Positions 41,869-50,349 of a stretch of 64,000 nucleotides of DNA are shown here, piece after piece (position 1 is the first letter of the stretch; each line of letters starts with the position of its first letter). The position numbers and the translations under genes are program-made. Under the pieces are notes generated by a model that was given only the letters and a program-made list of their open reading frames with translations, had not been told where the DNA came from and ran no database searches. This stretch comes from Luteitalea sp. (GTDB lineage Bacteria; Acidobacteriota; Vicinamibacteria; Vicinamibacterales; Vicinamibacteraceae), in assembly GCA_009377605.1 (NCBI GenBank), contig WHTT01000027.1, positions 1-64,000 of the forward strand, written 5' to 3'.

Positions 41869-44322
41869 TCAGAGGTAGGCGAGGGCTTCGCGGACGGTGA
41901 TGCGGGAGGCGCGGGTTGCTGCTGCGTCGGTGGCAAGTATCGCGCCGAGGATGATCAGCACAGTCCAGACGGCGGCAGCAAGGATGGAGAACCGAAAGGG
42001 TAGCGGCGCGTTCACGAAGAGGTTGCCGAGCACGGCGTTCATGGCCAGGGTGAGCCCCAGAGCTGGGATGACCGCCAGCAGGCAACTCGCGAGGGCGATG
42101 AAGACGCCTTCGGCGACGACGATGCGGCGCACGGTCTTAGGGCGTGCCCCGATGGCGTGCATGACGCCGAACTCGCGGATCCGCTCGAGGACGTTGGTGC
42201 CCATCGTCGAGGCCAGACCGATGCAGCCGATGATCCCCATCGGAAGGGCGGTCGCCAGGAGAATTACCAGGATGGGTTCCAGGTGCCCTCCGGTAGAGGC
42301 TTCCGACCGGCCTACCGATTCCGCGGATCGCACGTCGATCCCCGCGCCGGTAAGGCGCTTGCCAACAGCCTTGGAGACGGCTTCGCGGGTCTGCTCGTCG
42401 TGGCCATCCGTGGCGATGCGCAGCGTGTTCGACCAAAGCGGCTGCTCCATGGCTTTGGCGAGGCCTTCGGCCGTCACGTACGCGCCGCCGACGTGGCCCC
42501 TTTCTTCCGCGATGCCTACGACGCGCCAGTTGGTGGACTCGCCAGCGATGGACAGTTCAACGGTGTCACCGGCTCGGACGTCGAAGTCGGTGGTAACGAG
42601 GATGACCTGGCTGAGCACGATCGCCCCGGTTTCACCAGGCCTCAGCCAGCGGCCCTCCAGCAGCTTCGGAGGTGTGAACATGGTGGCGTCCGCGGGAACC
42701 GCGGTCACCGAGACGCGGCCGTGCCCCTGGTCGGGATAGGTGCGCGAGAGCGGGAACTGTCCTGGCCCGTAGACGCCGGCCGCTGCGCCGGTCCAGCCTT
42801 CGATCCGCCTGACGTCTGGCACCTGCTCGAGCATCGGGGCGAGCGCGTCCACCGAGATCGAGCCGGTGAGCTGCACCACGACATCCCATTTGAGCTTGTC
42901 GGTGGCTTCCTCGGCGACTGCCGCGGTACCTTCGCGTGCGGACATTCCGGCGACGAATACCATGCCCGCGCTGGCCAGCAGCCCAACGGACAGCAGGAAC
43001 CGGGCAGGACGCCGGATGGTGTTGCGCAGCGCCAGGAGCAGACCACGGTCGACGCGGGGAAGACGACCAAGCCGGGCGAGGAAGCCGGTCGACACGCGCG
43101 GGTTCGAGCCAAGGCCACGATGGTCGATCGCCGCCCGTACGGTGGTGCGGCTGGTTTTGACCAGCGGTACCGCGGCCATCAACACTGGGAGGACGAGGCC
43201 GGCGGCGAGGACCACCAGGTACGTCCACCAGGCAGCCGCGAGGCTGGCAGCCTCGATGCCCAGAAACGCGAAGACATTGGGGACAAAGACGCGGCCGATC
43301 AGGATGCCTGGGACTAGCGCGAGCAGGGTGGCCGCCCCAGCCACCGTCAGCGTCATCGCCAGGTACAGGCGCCCAATACGGCCGGATCGCGCACCGATCG
43401 CCTTCATGATGCCGATCTGCGGTATCTGCTGGGTGAACAGGCCATTGAGCATGTTGGCGACCAGGATCGTGCTGAGCAACAGGGCAGACCCCGCGCCGAT
43501 GAGCAGCGTGCTCAGGAGGGCCTCGGCCTGCCCTTGGTGGGGGTGCGCATAGGGCTCGGGAACTTGGATCTCCCGGATCGCCAGCCCGTGTTCTTGCTGT
43601 AGCCACGTGGCGACGTCGCCGGCAACGGCCACGATGGCATCGCGGTCTCGGCTCGGCGTCGCCTGCCCCGGGTCGGCGACCTGGATCTTCAACTGGTCAA
43701 AGACGTCCGGCTCCCCGAGCGCGGCCAGCGACGCCGTAGACAGATAGCCCTGCCCTGTCTGCTGCTGGGGCGCGGGCGCGAGGCTGGGGTCGTACACGGT
43801 ATCCGCTACCCGGAGCTGCGCAGGTTCGCCGTCAGGTGTCTCGACGGTGATGGTGTCGCCAACCGCCACGTCCAGCAGGCTGAAAGAGTCGCGTCTGATG
43901 AAGACGTCCCCAGGGGCAGGGGGCCAGCTGCCCTGCCGCACCCCGACGTTCGCCATCCGCATCGGATCGTCGGGCGCTGCGGCGAACACCTGCAGCGGGA
44001 TCTCCCGCACATGGCCGTTCACCTCGATCTCACTGGTGAACACGGTGCGCCCGGTCGCCTCGATGACGCCCGGCTGCGTACGTGCCTCCGCTGCGATCGC
44101 CGCCATCTCCTCGGCGTCGATGGCGGGGCCGAATCGGATCGTTGCCGATGCCGGCTCGGTGCTCAGGTACGCCTGTTCCGTCTCCCTGTCGATGACGCTC
44201 CAGGCATAGAGCACCGCGCTGAACATCGTCAGACTGACCGCGATCGCGACGACCATCAGTGCGATCCGGCCCCAGGTCGCCCGGAGGTCCCTGCGCAACT
44301 TGACTATCAGTAAGCTGCTCAC
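41869..44322 (-). CDS. FtsX-type ABC permease
   Basis: This 817-residue permease differs from the ADOP group. It opens with LIVKLRRDLRATWGRIALMV and TM1 IALMVVAIAVSLTMFSAVLY. A long extracytoplasmic domain (about 45-265) comes before an FtsX core (LIGAGSALLLSTILVANMLN, LYLAMTLTVAGAATLLALVP and TYLVVLAAGLVLPVLMAAVP). A second extracytoplasmic domain (about 475-690) and three final helices follow, ending SRITVREALAYL. Its start overlaps the ATPase stop by 4 bp (ATGA). Extracytoplasmic function, as in MacB/LolCDE, or antimicrobial-peptide handling as in BceAB are both plausible. The substrate is unknown. Confidence 0.85.
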   Translation of the reverse strand: MSSLLIVKLRRDLRATWGRIALMVVAIAVSLTMFSAVLYAWSVIDRETEQAYLSTEPASATIRFGPAIDAEEMAAIAAEARTQPGVIEATGRTVFTSEIEVNGHVREIPLQVFAAAPDDPMRMANVGVRQGSWPPAPGDVFIRRDSFSLLDVAVGDTITVETPDGEPAQLRVADTVYDPSLAPAPQQQTGQGYLSTASLAALGEPDVFDQLKIQVADPGQATPSRDRDAIVAVAGDVATWLQQEHGLAIREIQVPEPYAHPHQGQAEALLSTLLIGAGSALLLSTILVANMLNGLFTQQIPQIGIMKAIGARSGRIGRLYLAMTLTVAGAATLLALVPGILIGRVFVPNVFAFLGIEAASLAAAWWTYLVVLAAGLVLPVLMAAVPLVKTSRTTVRAAIDHRGLGSNPRVSTGFLARLGRLPRVDRGLLLALRNTIRRPARFLLSVGLLASAGMVFVAGMSAREGTAAVAEEATDKLKWDVVVQLTGSISVDALAPMLEQVPDVRRIEGWTGAAAGVYGPGQFPLSRTYPDQGHGRVSVTAVPADATMFTPPKLLEGRWLRPGETGAIVLSQVILVTTDFDVRAGDTVELSIAGESTNWRVVGIAEERGHVGGAYVTAEGLAKAMEQPLWSNTLRIATDGHDEQTREAVSKAVGKRLTGAGIDVRSAESVGRSEASTGGHLEPILVILLATALPMGIIGCIGLASTMGTNVLERIREFGVMHAIGARPKTVRRIVVAEGVFIALASCLLAVIPALGLTLAMNAVLGNLFVNAPLPFRFSILAAAVWTVLIILGAILATDAAATRASRITVREALAYL

Positions 44323-45017
44323 ACCAACACCCCCGTCCGCTCGTCGGCGACGATTCGGCCGTCCATCAGGGTGACCTCTCTTCCGACGAGCGACCTGATA
44401 TCGCGTTCATGAGTGACCACCACGATGGTCCGTCCTTCGGTGTGCAGATCGGCGAACAGCTTCAAGACGGCGTCGGCCGTGTGGGAGTCGAGGTTGCCAG
44501 TCGGCTCGTCGGCCAGTAGCAGCGGTGGATCATTGGCCAGCGCCCGCGCGATCGCCGCGCGTTGCTGCTGGCCGCCCGATAGCGTGGCGGGCAGTTTGTC
44601 GGCCTGGTCACCGATGCCAACGCGTTCCAGTAGCTGCAGCGCACGATCGCGGCGTTCACCAACGGGGATCTTCACGGCGAAGTCCATCGGCAGCATCACG
44701 TTCTCCGCCGCGGTCAGTGTCGGCAGCAGCTGGAAGAACTGGAACACCAGCCCGACGTTGCGGCCCCTCCAGGCGGCCAGTCCGGACTCCGACAATGAAC
44801 CAAGATCGGCGCCCGCTGCATGAACCACTCCCGACGTGGGCCGATCGATACCGGCGAGCAGATTCATCAACGTCGTCTTACCACTGCCCGACCGCCCGAC
44901 GATCGCGACGAACTCGCCCTGCGAGATGTCGAGGCTGAGGTGATCAACGGCGACGAGATTGCCGGCGGCCAGCGGATATGTCTTGACGACGTCGCTGACT
45001 TGTATCGCAAATCCCAT
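44319..45017 (-). CDS. ABC transporter ATPase (MacB/LolD type)
   Basis: This 232-residue ATPase has a complete motif set: Walker [10 protein letters not shown] (about 42-50), Q-loop VFQFFQLLP, signature [15 protein letters not shown], Walker [13 protein letters not shown] and the switch His in VVTHERDI. The DEPTGNLDS form is typical of the LolD/MacB/FtsE group, which power FtsX-type permeases by mechanotransmission. It overlaps the permease gene by 4 bp. ATG 45017 begins the conserved domain; the longer frame to 45095 is not supported. Its upstream neighbour on this strand is the 60-residue membrane peptide. Confidence 0.93.
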   Translation of the reverse strand: MGFAIQVSDVVKTYPLAAGNLVAVDHLSLDISQGEFVAIVGRSGSGKTTLMNLLAGIDRPTSGVVHAAGADLGSLSESGLAAWRGRNVGLVFQFFQLLPTLTAAENVMLPMDFAVKIPVGERRDRALQLLERVGIGDQADKLPATLSGGQQQRAAIARALANDPPLLLADEPTGNLDSHTADAVLKLFADLHTEGRTIVVVTHERDIRSLVGREVTLMDGRIVADERTGVLV

Positions 45018-45127
45018 GGTGAGTCGTCCTACCGCGGTGCTTGGGTTTGGCTGGATGCATGACGCCGGACGGCTGGTGCCCCTCGTGTTTGGCACGCTGC
45101 TTCCCTACTTGCGCGGCCCGTACGGGA

Positions 45128-45310
45128 TCATCCGTGAAGCCTGGGTCCGTGGCCGCCGCCGATGAGCATGATGGCGACAACCGCCAGGACCACGACGGCC
45201 ACGATGATCCCCGACACCCACACCCAGCGTGGTAGACCGCTGGTCGATTCGCGATCGGACCCCGCACCGGTGTCGTGGCCGGTGTCGGGGTAGAGCGACC
45301 GGTTAGTCAT
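45128..45310 (-). CDS. Single-helix membrane peptide
   Basis: This 60-residue protein has a polar N-terminus (MTNRSLYPDTGHDTGAGSDR), one membrane segment (VSGIIVAVVVLAVVAIMLIG) and a short basic/Gly C-terminus (GGGHGPRLHG). It is the first gene of the ABC module on this strand, 59 bp downstream of the operator region and 110 bp before the ATPase start. Similar short membrane peptides sit beside FtsX-type transporters in actinobacteria (recollection of family style, not a search). It may be an accessory subunit. ORF size alone is weak evidence, but composition and topology are convincing. Confidence 0.65.
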   Translation of the reverse strand: MTNRSLYPDTGHDTGAGSDRESTSGLPRWVWVSGIIVAVVVLAVVAIMLIGGGHGPRLHG

Positions 45311-45368
45311 GTGCGCCTCCGTTGTGTCGCGGTTGTTCTCCCATTGGTCGACGCTGCCGCTGGAAAAC

Positions 45369-45442
45369 AGCGTAGCCAGGCGCGGTTGAATGGCACCTGA
45401 ACGCGCCGTTCAGCTGCCGTTCAGCTCCGACTGCGCTATAAA
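45369..45442. promoter_or_regulatory. Divergent operator/promoter, operator copy 2
   Basis: The leftward -10 is AGCGTA (45369-45374, TACGCT read leftward). Half-sites are TTGAAT (45386-45391), CTGAAC (45397-45402), GTTCAG (45408-45413) and GTTCAG (45419-45424). The rightward -10 is TATAAA (45437-45442), with no usable -35. Outer half-site pairs are in 11-bp register, as OmpR/PmrA-type regulators require. This points to activation of both directions and autoregulation of the response regulator. Confidence 0.7.
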
Positions 45443-45455
45443 GGGCTGAGGTCGG

Positions 45456-46109
45456 ATGCGAATTCTTGTCGTTGAGGACGAGGCGTCGCTCGCGAAGCAG
45501 CTCACCGCGTCCATCGCGGAGGCCGGGTATGCCGTCGACCACGCCGCCGATGGCGAGCGCGCGGACTTTCTGGCGCACACGGAGCCGTACGACGCGGTGG
45601 TTCTCGATCTGGGGCTGCCAAAGATGGACGGCCTGACGCTGTTGCGGACGTGGCGCGACCGAGGCCTCGCGACACCCGTGCTGGTGCTCACGGCTCGCGG
45701 CAGCTGGCACGAGAAGGTACGGGGGATCGACGGTGGCGCGGACGACTACGTGTCGAAGCCGTTTCGCATCGAGGAAGTGCTCGCGCGCCTGCGCGCGCTG
45801 ATGCGCCGCGCCAGCGGCCACGTCACGCCGGAGCTTCGCGCGGGCCGCGTCATGCTGGATCCGCGGGTGTCACGCGTCACGCGAGACGGCGCGCCGGTGA
45901 AGCTCACGAGTCACGAGTTCCGCGTGCTCTCGTACCTGATGCACCATCGGGGACGCGCCGTGTCTCAGGCGGAGCTCACGGAGCACATTTACGCGCAGGG
46001 CTTCGATCGCGACTCGAACACGGTCGAGGTGTTCATCGCGCGCCTGCGCCGCAAGCTGGGCGCGTCGTTCATTGAAACCGTGCGCGGCCTGGGCTACCGA
46101 ATCGCATGA
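45456..46109 (+). CDS. OmpR-family response regulator (QseB/PmrA-like)
   Basis: This 217-residue protein has a receiver domain with the acidic pair in VVEDEA (7-9), the phosphoacceptor Asp51 in VVLDLGLPKMDG and Lys101 in YVSKPF. A winged-helix output domain spans about 125-217 (LTSHEFRVLSYLMHHRGRAV and DRDSNTVEVFIARLRRKLG). It overlaps the kinase gene by 4 bp. The operator upstream (45369-45442) has GTTCAG direct repeats spaced 11 bp, which suits a dimer of this family, so autoregulation and control of the neighbouring ABC module are inferred. Start is ATG 45456. Confidence 0.93.
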   Translation: MRILVVEDEASLAKQLTASIAEAGYAVDHAADGERADFLAHTEPYDAVVLDLGLPKMDGLTLLRTWRDRGLATPVLVLTARGSWHEKVRGIDGGADDYVSKPFRIEEVLARLRALMRRASGHVTPELRAGRVMLDPRVSRVTRDGAPVKLTSHEFRVLSYLMHHRGRAVSQAELTEHIYAQGFDRDSNTVEVFIARLRRKLGASFIETVRGLGYRIA

Positions 46110-47119
46110 GTCATCTCTCGCTCAAAGCGCGCCTCCTGCTGGGCGGCATCCTCTGGACCATCGGCCTGTTCATGATCGCGCACGGCCTTCTCACCTCCGT
46201 CATTCAGCACCCGTCCGCGCCGGTTGTGTTTCACTCGACATTCCGGCACACGCCTGCGACGGCACTGGTCGGCGTGCTCTGCATGCTCGTCGGATTGCTG
46301 CAGGTCCGGCGCGGCATGTCGCCGATCACGCAGCTGCGCACCCGCCTCGCGGCGGTACACAGAGGCGTGGACGCGCGCGTCGGCGGCAGCTATCCGGCAG
46401 AGGTGCAACCCCTGGTCGACGACCTGAACGCGCTACTCGACGAGCGCGAGCGGCGTGTCGCGCGCGCCATCGCCAAGGCCGGCAACCTCGCGCATGGCCT
46501 GAAGACGCCGCTGGCGGTGCTGGGGCAGGAGGCGCAGCAGGCGCGAGCGGCAGGACATGAGCAGCTTGCCACAGCGATCGATCAACAGATTGATCGCATG
46601 GGGCGGCAGATCGACTATCACCTGGCGCACGCGCGATCCGCCGCTTCCTCCGTGTCGGCTGCGGCGCGCGCGTCGATCACCGAATCTGCCGAAGGGCTGG
46701 TCCGCGCGCTTCAGCGTCTGCATGCCGACCGAGGCCTCCGCATGGAGATCCAGGCGCGTGCGTCGCACGCCTTTCGGGGACAGCGAGAAGATCTCGACGA
46801 GATGCTCGGCAACCTACTCGACAATGCCTACAAGTGGGCTCGCACCGAGGTCAGGCTTACCTGCGCGAGGGAAGGCGAGGAGATCGTGATTGCGGTTGAT
46901 GACGACGGCCCTGGAATCGCGCCGTCGTTGCGAGAGGCGGTCATGCGGCGCGGCGTTCGCGCCGACGAAGCAGCGCAGGGCTCCGGCCTCGGTCTGGCGA
47001 TCGTGCGCGATCTCGCCGAGCTGTATGGCGGATCGGTTTCGCTCCACGAATCGCCGATGGGCGGCACGCGCGCGCGACTCACGCTGCCGGCTCAGAACGC
47101 CGTCTCGCGGCGAACATGA
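46106..47119 (+). CDS. PhoQ-like sensor histidine kinase
   Basis: This 337-residue kinase has two membrane helices (about 10-30, LLLGGILWTIGLFMIAHGLL, and 52-68, TALVGVLCMLVGLL) around a very short periplasmic loop of roughly 20 residues. The HAMP-like linker follows, then the His box NLAHGLKTPLAVL with His130, and the ATPase N box NLLDNAYKWA and G boxes DDDGPGIAP and QGSGLGLAIV. NLAHGLKTPL is the PhoQ-like form. With so short a sensor loop, the kinase probably senses within the membrane or through the partner ABC transporter, as in BceS. It is translationally coupled to the response regulator. Confidence 0.92.
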   Translation: MSHLSLKARLLLGGILWTIGLFMIAHGLLTSVIQHPSAPVVFHSTFRHTPATALVGVLCMLVGLLQVRRGMSPITQLRTRLAAVHRGVDARVGGSYPAEVQPLVDDLNALLDERERRVARAIAKAGNLAHGLKTPLAVLGQEAQQARAAGHEQLATAIDQQIDRMGRQIDYHLAHARSAASSVSAAARASITESAEGLVRALQRLHADRGLRMEIQARASHAFRGQREDLDEMLGNLLDNAYKWARTEVRLTCAREGEEIVIAVDDDGPGIAPSLREAVMRRGVRADEAAQGSGLGLAIVRDLAELYGGSVSLHESPMGGTRARLTLPAQNAVSRRT

Positions 47120-47410
47120 GCGACATGGGAGCCGTGCTGCCATAGTATCTGTCGATACTCGGCGTGACGTCACGTCAAATGCCCGAGCCCCTCAGAGCGT
47201 GCGCCCGAGGAGAGGTTCAGCAATGGCCGTCCCGATGACGGGTGGCGTATCAAGGACAGGTGTCAACGGTGCGCACCAATGGCGGCCCTCAGAACGGTGA
47301 GCCACCATTCGCTTCGGAAGGGACCACAGCTCAGCTGACAGGACAGCTCGCCGCCTTCCCTTTCGCTCTCGCGAGATGCCGCGCGTATAATCAGCATTGG
47401 AGTATTTGAC
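47120..47410. other. Gap with hairpins and a promoter
   Basis: GTATCTGTCGATAC (a 5-bp hairpin) and the palindrome TGACGTCA lie just downstream of the kinase stop. TATAAT (47386-47391) lies 19 bp before the DUF433 start and is a strong -10; the region upstream at -35 is poor (TCGCTC, 17 bp away). Otherwise I see nothing. Confidence 0.5.
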
Positions 47411-47734
47411 GTGAGCGCGACTGAGACGATCCAGCCGGTTCCCATCCATACCGACCCACATGGGGTTATCCGTGTCGGCGGTACGCGCGTGACGTTGGAC
47501 ACGCTCGTCGCCGCCTTCCACGCAGGTGCGACCCCGGAGGAAATCGTTCAGCAGTATCCGTCCGTCACCTTGGCCGATGCCTACTCGGTGATTGCCTACT
47601 ATCTGCGACATCAGGCTGAGATCCGAGCGTACATCACCGTACGCCAGCAACAGGCCGCGCAGGTCCGCGAGGGGAACGAGCGGCGCTTCGACGCGTCTGG
47701 CATACGCGACCGTCTCCTGGCCCGGCGCCGATAG
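47411..47734 (+). CDS. DUF433 antitoxin (second copy)
   Basis: This 107-residue DUF433 protein starts with GTG 47411, 19 bp after a perfect TATAAT -10, so its leader is short. The domain holds GVIRVGGTRVTLDTLVAAFH, AGATPEEIVQQYPSVTLADA and YSVIAYYLRHQAEIRAYI. A charged tail follows and the gene ends 14 bp before a DUF5615 toxin gene. The pair is a VapBC-like toxin-antitoxin module. A related but damaged pair is at 39164. Confidence 0.85.
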   Translation: MSATETIQPVPIHTDPHGVIRVGGTRVTLDTLVAAFHAGATPEEIVQQYPSVTLADAYSVIAYYLRHQAEIRAYITVRQQQAAQVREGNERRFDASGIRDRLLARRR

Positions 47735-47748
47735 CCCGCGAGTCCCTC

Positions 47749-48099
47749 GTGCTGCGACTGGCGGCAGACGAAAACTTCAACAACGATATCGTCCGCGGCT
47801 TGATGCGCCAAAAGCCAGATCTCGACATCCGTCGGGTCCAGGATGCCGGACTCTCTGGCGCGGATGATGCCGCCGTGCTCGAATGGGCCGCCAACGAAGG
47901 GCGCGTGCTGGTGACACACGACGTGGCGACCATTACCAAGCATGCCTACGATCGCGTCCGGTCCGCGCAGCCGATGCCTGGGGTCTTCGAAGTGGAGCCT
48001 AGTGTCGCTGTCGGTCGCGCGATTGAGGACCTGCTCTTGATCGTAGAGTGCAGCCTCGAAGGCGAGTGGGAAGGACAGGTCCGCTATCTACCGCTGTAG
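47749..48099 (+). CDS. DUF5615 PIN-like toxin, intact
   Basis: This 116-residue protein covers the whole DUF5615 domain: MLRLAADENFNNDIVRGLMR with the N-terminal Asp/Glu, GADDAAVLEWAANEGRVLVT, then HDVATITKHAYDRVRSAQPM, and the end AIEDLLLIVECSLEGEWEGQ followed by VRYLPL. The acidic residues D7, E8, E50 and D58 would form the metal site of a PIN-like nuclease that cleaves RNA. GTG 47749 is used. The antitoxin is the upstream DUF433 gene. It provides the reference for how much is missing from the 39499 copy. Confidence 0.85.
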   Translation: MLRLAADENFNNDIVRGLMRQKPDLDIRRVQDAGLSGADDAAVLEWAANEGRVLVTHDVATITKHAYDRVRSAQPMPGVFEVEPSVAVGRAIEDLLLIVECSLEGEWEGQVRYLPL

Positions 48100-48165
48100 C
48101 ACCCGGGCAGCGACGCCGAGGGTGCCACCGTAGCCGTCACTCCGCCCCCGAAGCCTCGTCATCCG

Positions 48166-48633
48166 TCAACCATCGTAGGCCCGCCGGAGCGCGTCGAGGT
48201 CGAATTTCTTCATCTGCAAGAACGCCTGTGTCACGCGTGCGATCTGCTCGCTGGAGCCGGCACGCATCATCTCGTCCAACGTCGCCGGGACGATCTGCCA
48301 CGACAACCCGTACTTGTCTTTGAGCCAGCCGCACTGCTCGGCCGCCGGCTCTGCCGACAGCTTCTCCCAATAACGATCGATCTCCTCCTGGGTGTCGCAA
48401 GACACCCTGAAGGAAATCGCCTCGTTGAACGTGAACAGCGGACCGGCGCTGATCGCCATGAAGGGCTGGCCTGCCAGCTCGAACGACACAACATCGCAGT
48501 CCCCGGAGGGCGTATCACGGAGTGTCGTGACATTGGTGACTTTGGAGTTCGGGAAGATCGAGCAGTAGAACTCCGCCGCTTCCTTCGCTTCCTTGTCGAA
48601 CCAGAGATGTGGCGTGATCGGCTTCATTCTCAT
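48166..48633 (-). CDS. VOC-superfamily (PhnB-like) protein
   Basis: This 155-residue protein matches the PhnB/3-demethylubiquinone methyltransferase-like VOC family: ITPHLWFDKEAKEAAEFYCS at the N-terminus, IFPNSKVTNVT, SFELAGQPFMAISAGPLFTF, ISFRVSCDTQEEIDRYWEKL, and GWLKDKYGLSWQIVPATLDE toward the end. VOC folds bind a metal between two beta-alpha-beta-beta-beta units. The reaction is unknown for most PhnB-like proteins. ATG 48633 is chosen, with AGGAG 5 nt upstream. It is a single gene. Confidence 0.87.
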   Translation of the reverse strand: MRMKPITPHLWFDKEAKEAAEFYCSIFPNSKVTNVTTLRDTPSGDCDVVSFELAGQPFMAISAGPLFTFNEAISFRVSCDTQEEIDRYWEKLSAEPAAEQCGWLKDKYGLSWQIVPATLDEMMRAGSSEQIARVTQAFLQMKKFDLDALRRAYDG

Positions 48634-48729
48634 TCCGTCTCCTATTCGCCGCCGATGATGAGGTTTTCAATATGAAACGGCTGCCAGGTGCGCAAAGGTC
48701 GCGCGGTATCAGGGACGGGGGCGCGTATC

Positions 48730-49404
48730 CTAGTGGCCGCTGCGGCGGAAGATCGCGAACCACTTGTCGTCGAACAGCGCGACCTCCTCGACGGACGTGA
48801 AGCCGACCTCCCGCAGCAGCGCCTGCGCCTGCTTCAGGGACACTAGCATGGCCGGCTCGTCGCGATGTGGGCTCCGGGCGGGATCGTAGTCGATGATGGC
48901 GATCCGCGCGGCCGGCTTCAGGTAGGTCGCGAGCGCGCGGACGTACGCCGCCCGGTCCTCGATGTGGTGCAGCACGTCGTGCATGAACGCCACGTCCACG
49001 TCCCGCGCGGGCAGCCGCGGATCGGTGAACCCGCCAACCACGGTGCGCACGTTCGCCAGCCCCGCGGCGTCGGCCCGCTGCCGGATGCGCGGGAAGAACT
49101 CCTCGTCGATCTCGACGGCGTAGACCGTTCCCGCGGACACGGCCTTCCCCAACGGCACCACGAACGGCCCGGTGCCTGCGCCGAGGTCGGCCACGACATC
49201 CTCCGGCTCCAGCTTCAGCGCGTCCACCACCGCGTCGGCCCTCAGGCCCGTCAGGCGCTCTGGGGCGTCGAGCACCTTCTCCCACTCGCTCACAGGTCGC
49301 GACGCGAGCTGCGCGGCGACGGTCGAGCCGAGCACCAAGACGATGATCAGGAGGGCTGCCAGGTGAACGGCCCGGGCGGCGTAGGCAATCGCCGGTCGAA
49401 TCAC
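48730..49404 (-). CDS. Membrane-anchored or secreted SAM methyltransferase
   Basis: The 224-residue protein has an N-terminal hydrophobic stretch (RAVHLAALLIIVLVLGSTVA) resembling a signal or anchor. A class I methyltransferase fold follows: motif I VVADLGAGTGPFVVPLG (about 70-86), the acidic AVEIDEEFF, FMHDVLHHIEDRAAYVRALA, and KPAARIAIIDYDP toward the end. SAM is cytosolic, so a periplasmic methyltransferase is unexpected unless the anchor keeps the domain inside. Proteins of this type recur in Acidobacteria. Start is GTG 49404, with no good Shine-Dalgarno sequence. The substrate is unknown. Confidence 0.82.
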   Translation of the reverse strand: MIRPAIAYAARAVHLAALLIIVLVLGSTVAAQLASRPVSEWEKVLDAPERLTGLRADAVVDALKLEPEDVVADLGAGTGPFVVPLGKAVSAGTVYAVEIDEEFFPRIRQRADAAGLANVRTVVGGFTDPRLPARDVDVAFMHDVLHHIEDRAAYVRALATYLKPAARIAIIDYDPARSPHRDEPAMLVSLKQAQALLREVGFTSVEEVALFDDKWFAIFRRSGH

Positions 49405-49571
49405 AGTCGTGCTCCAGTCTGACGGCTCCCGCCGGCCGTCCGCACGATCTTACACGCGTCTCGCACCAGAGACGTACTCTCAATACGCTGGGATTCAGGG
49501 CATGGCGGACCGGCCGACGCTGCAGAACCGCCGTCGCACTCCTCCGCCACCACAGACTTCGCTCGAGCGAG

Positions 49572-50171
49572 TCAATCGGCGAGCTTGCGCTTCTGCGGGT
49601 AGATCGTCTTGCCGCCGGCGAGCATGGCGACGAACTGCTCGATGCGACGGACTCGAGTGTCGGGGCGCTTGGCGGTTGCGATTCGGTACAAGATTGCGAA
49701 CCTGTTCTGCTTCGTGAGGATGTCAAACATCGCCTGAGCCCTGGGCTCTGCGACCATTGCGGCAGCCAGATCAGCCGGCACCTCGATGCCGGCCTGACCA
49801 GCGTACGCGGCGTCCCAGCGTCCGTCCGCCTTCGCGCGCTCAACTTCGGTCAGGCCGGCCGGGTGCATCCGGCCTTCGCGCTCCAGGCGTTGGACAAGAC
49901 CAACATTGCGCTTTGACCAGGGACTCCGTGCCCGGCGCGGGGTGAAGCGCTGGTAGTAGGTGGTCTCGTCCCTGCGCCGCCCCTGGCCATCGATCCACCC
50001 ATGGCACAGCGCTTCATCGAGTGCCTGATCGTAGGTGAGGCTCGTGGGATCGGTCACGCCCTTCTTGGCGATCACCAGCCATCGCCCCGCCGAAGTCGCG
50101 TGGTGTTTTCGCAGCCACCTGCGCCAACCAACGGCGTCGTCAACGGTCAGCTCCGACAGCTCACTAGCCAT
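49572..50171 (-). CDS. YdeI/OmpD-associated family protein
   Basis: This 199-residue protein matches the YdeI family of bacteriocin-protection-like proteins: DAVGWRRWLRKHHATSAGRW and LVIAKKGVTDPTSLTYDQAL, then EALCHGWIDGQGRRRDETTY, and TPRRARSPWSKRNVGLVQRL, with a C-terminal helical domain ending in IYPQKRKLAD. YdeI of Salmonella contributes to polymyxin resistance with OmpD. The biochemical activity is unknown. Start is ATG 50171. The gene stands alone, with the ADOP permease gene on the same strand upstream. Confidence 0.88.
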   Translation of the reverse strand: MASELSELTVDDAVGWRRWLRKHHATSAGRWLVIAKKGVTDPTSLTYDQALDEALCHGWIDGQGRRRDETTYYQRFTPRRARSPWSKRNVGLVQRLEREGRMHPAGLTEVERAKADGRWDAAYAGQAGIEVPADLAAAMVAEPRAQAMFDILTKQNRFAILYRIATAKRPDTRVRRIEQFVAMLAGGKTIYPQKRKLAD

Positions 50172-50349
50172 GACTTATTACAGCATTTTCATGAATAGAT
50201 CGGCGACCTGCGGCCGTTTCCATCGAAAGGAGCGCGCCACCTCGTCGGACCCGTTGCGTAGACGTACATGATGATGTACGTTTAAGACATGTCTCAGAGG
50301 TAACCGGGGCGAGTCCGGCGCCAAGCTTGTGCCAGCCCGCGGCCAGTCA

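Noticed and set aside
42157-43317. 386-codon plus-strand frame
   Set aside because: It is antisense to the FtsX-type permease, which has convincing membrane segments.
45303-45821. 172-codon minus-strand frame
   Set aside because: It is antisense to the response regulator and spans the divergent promoter.
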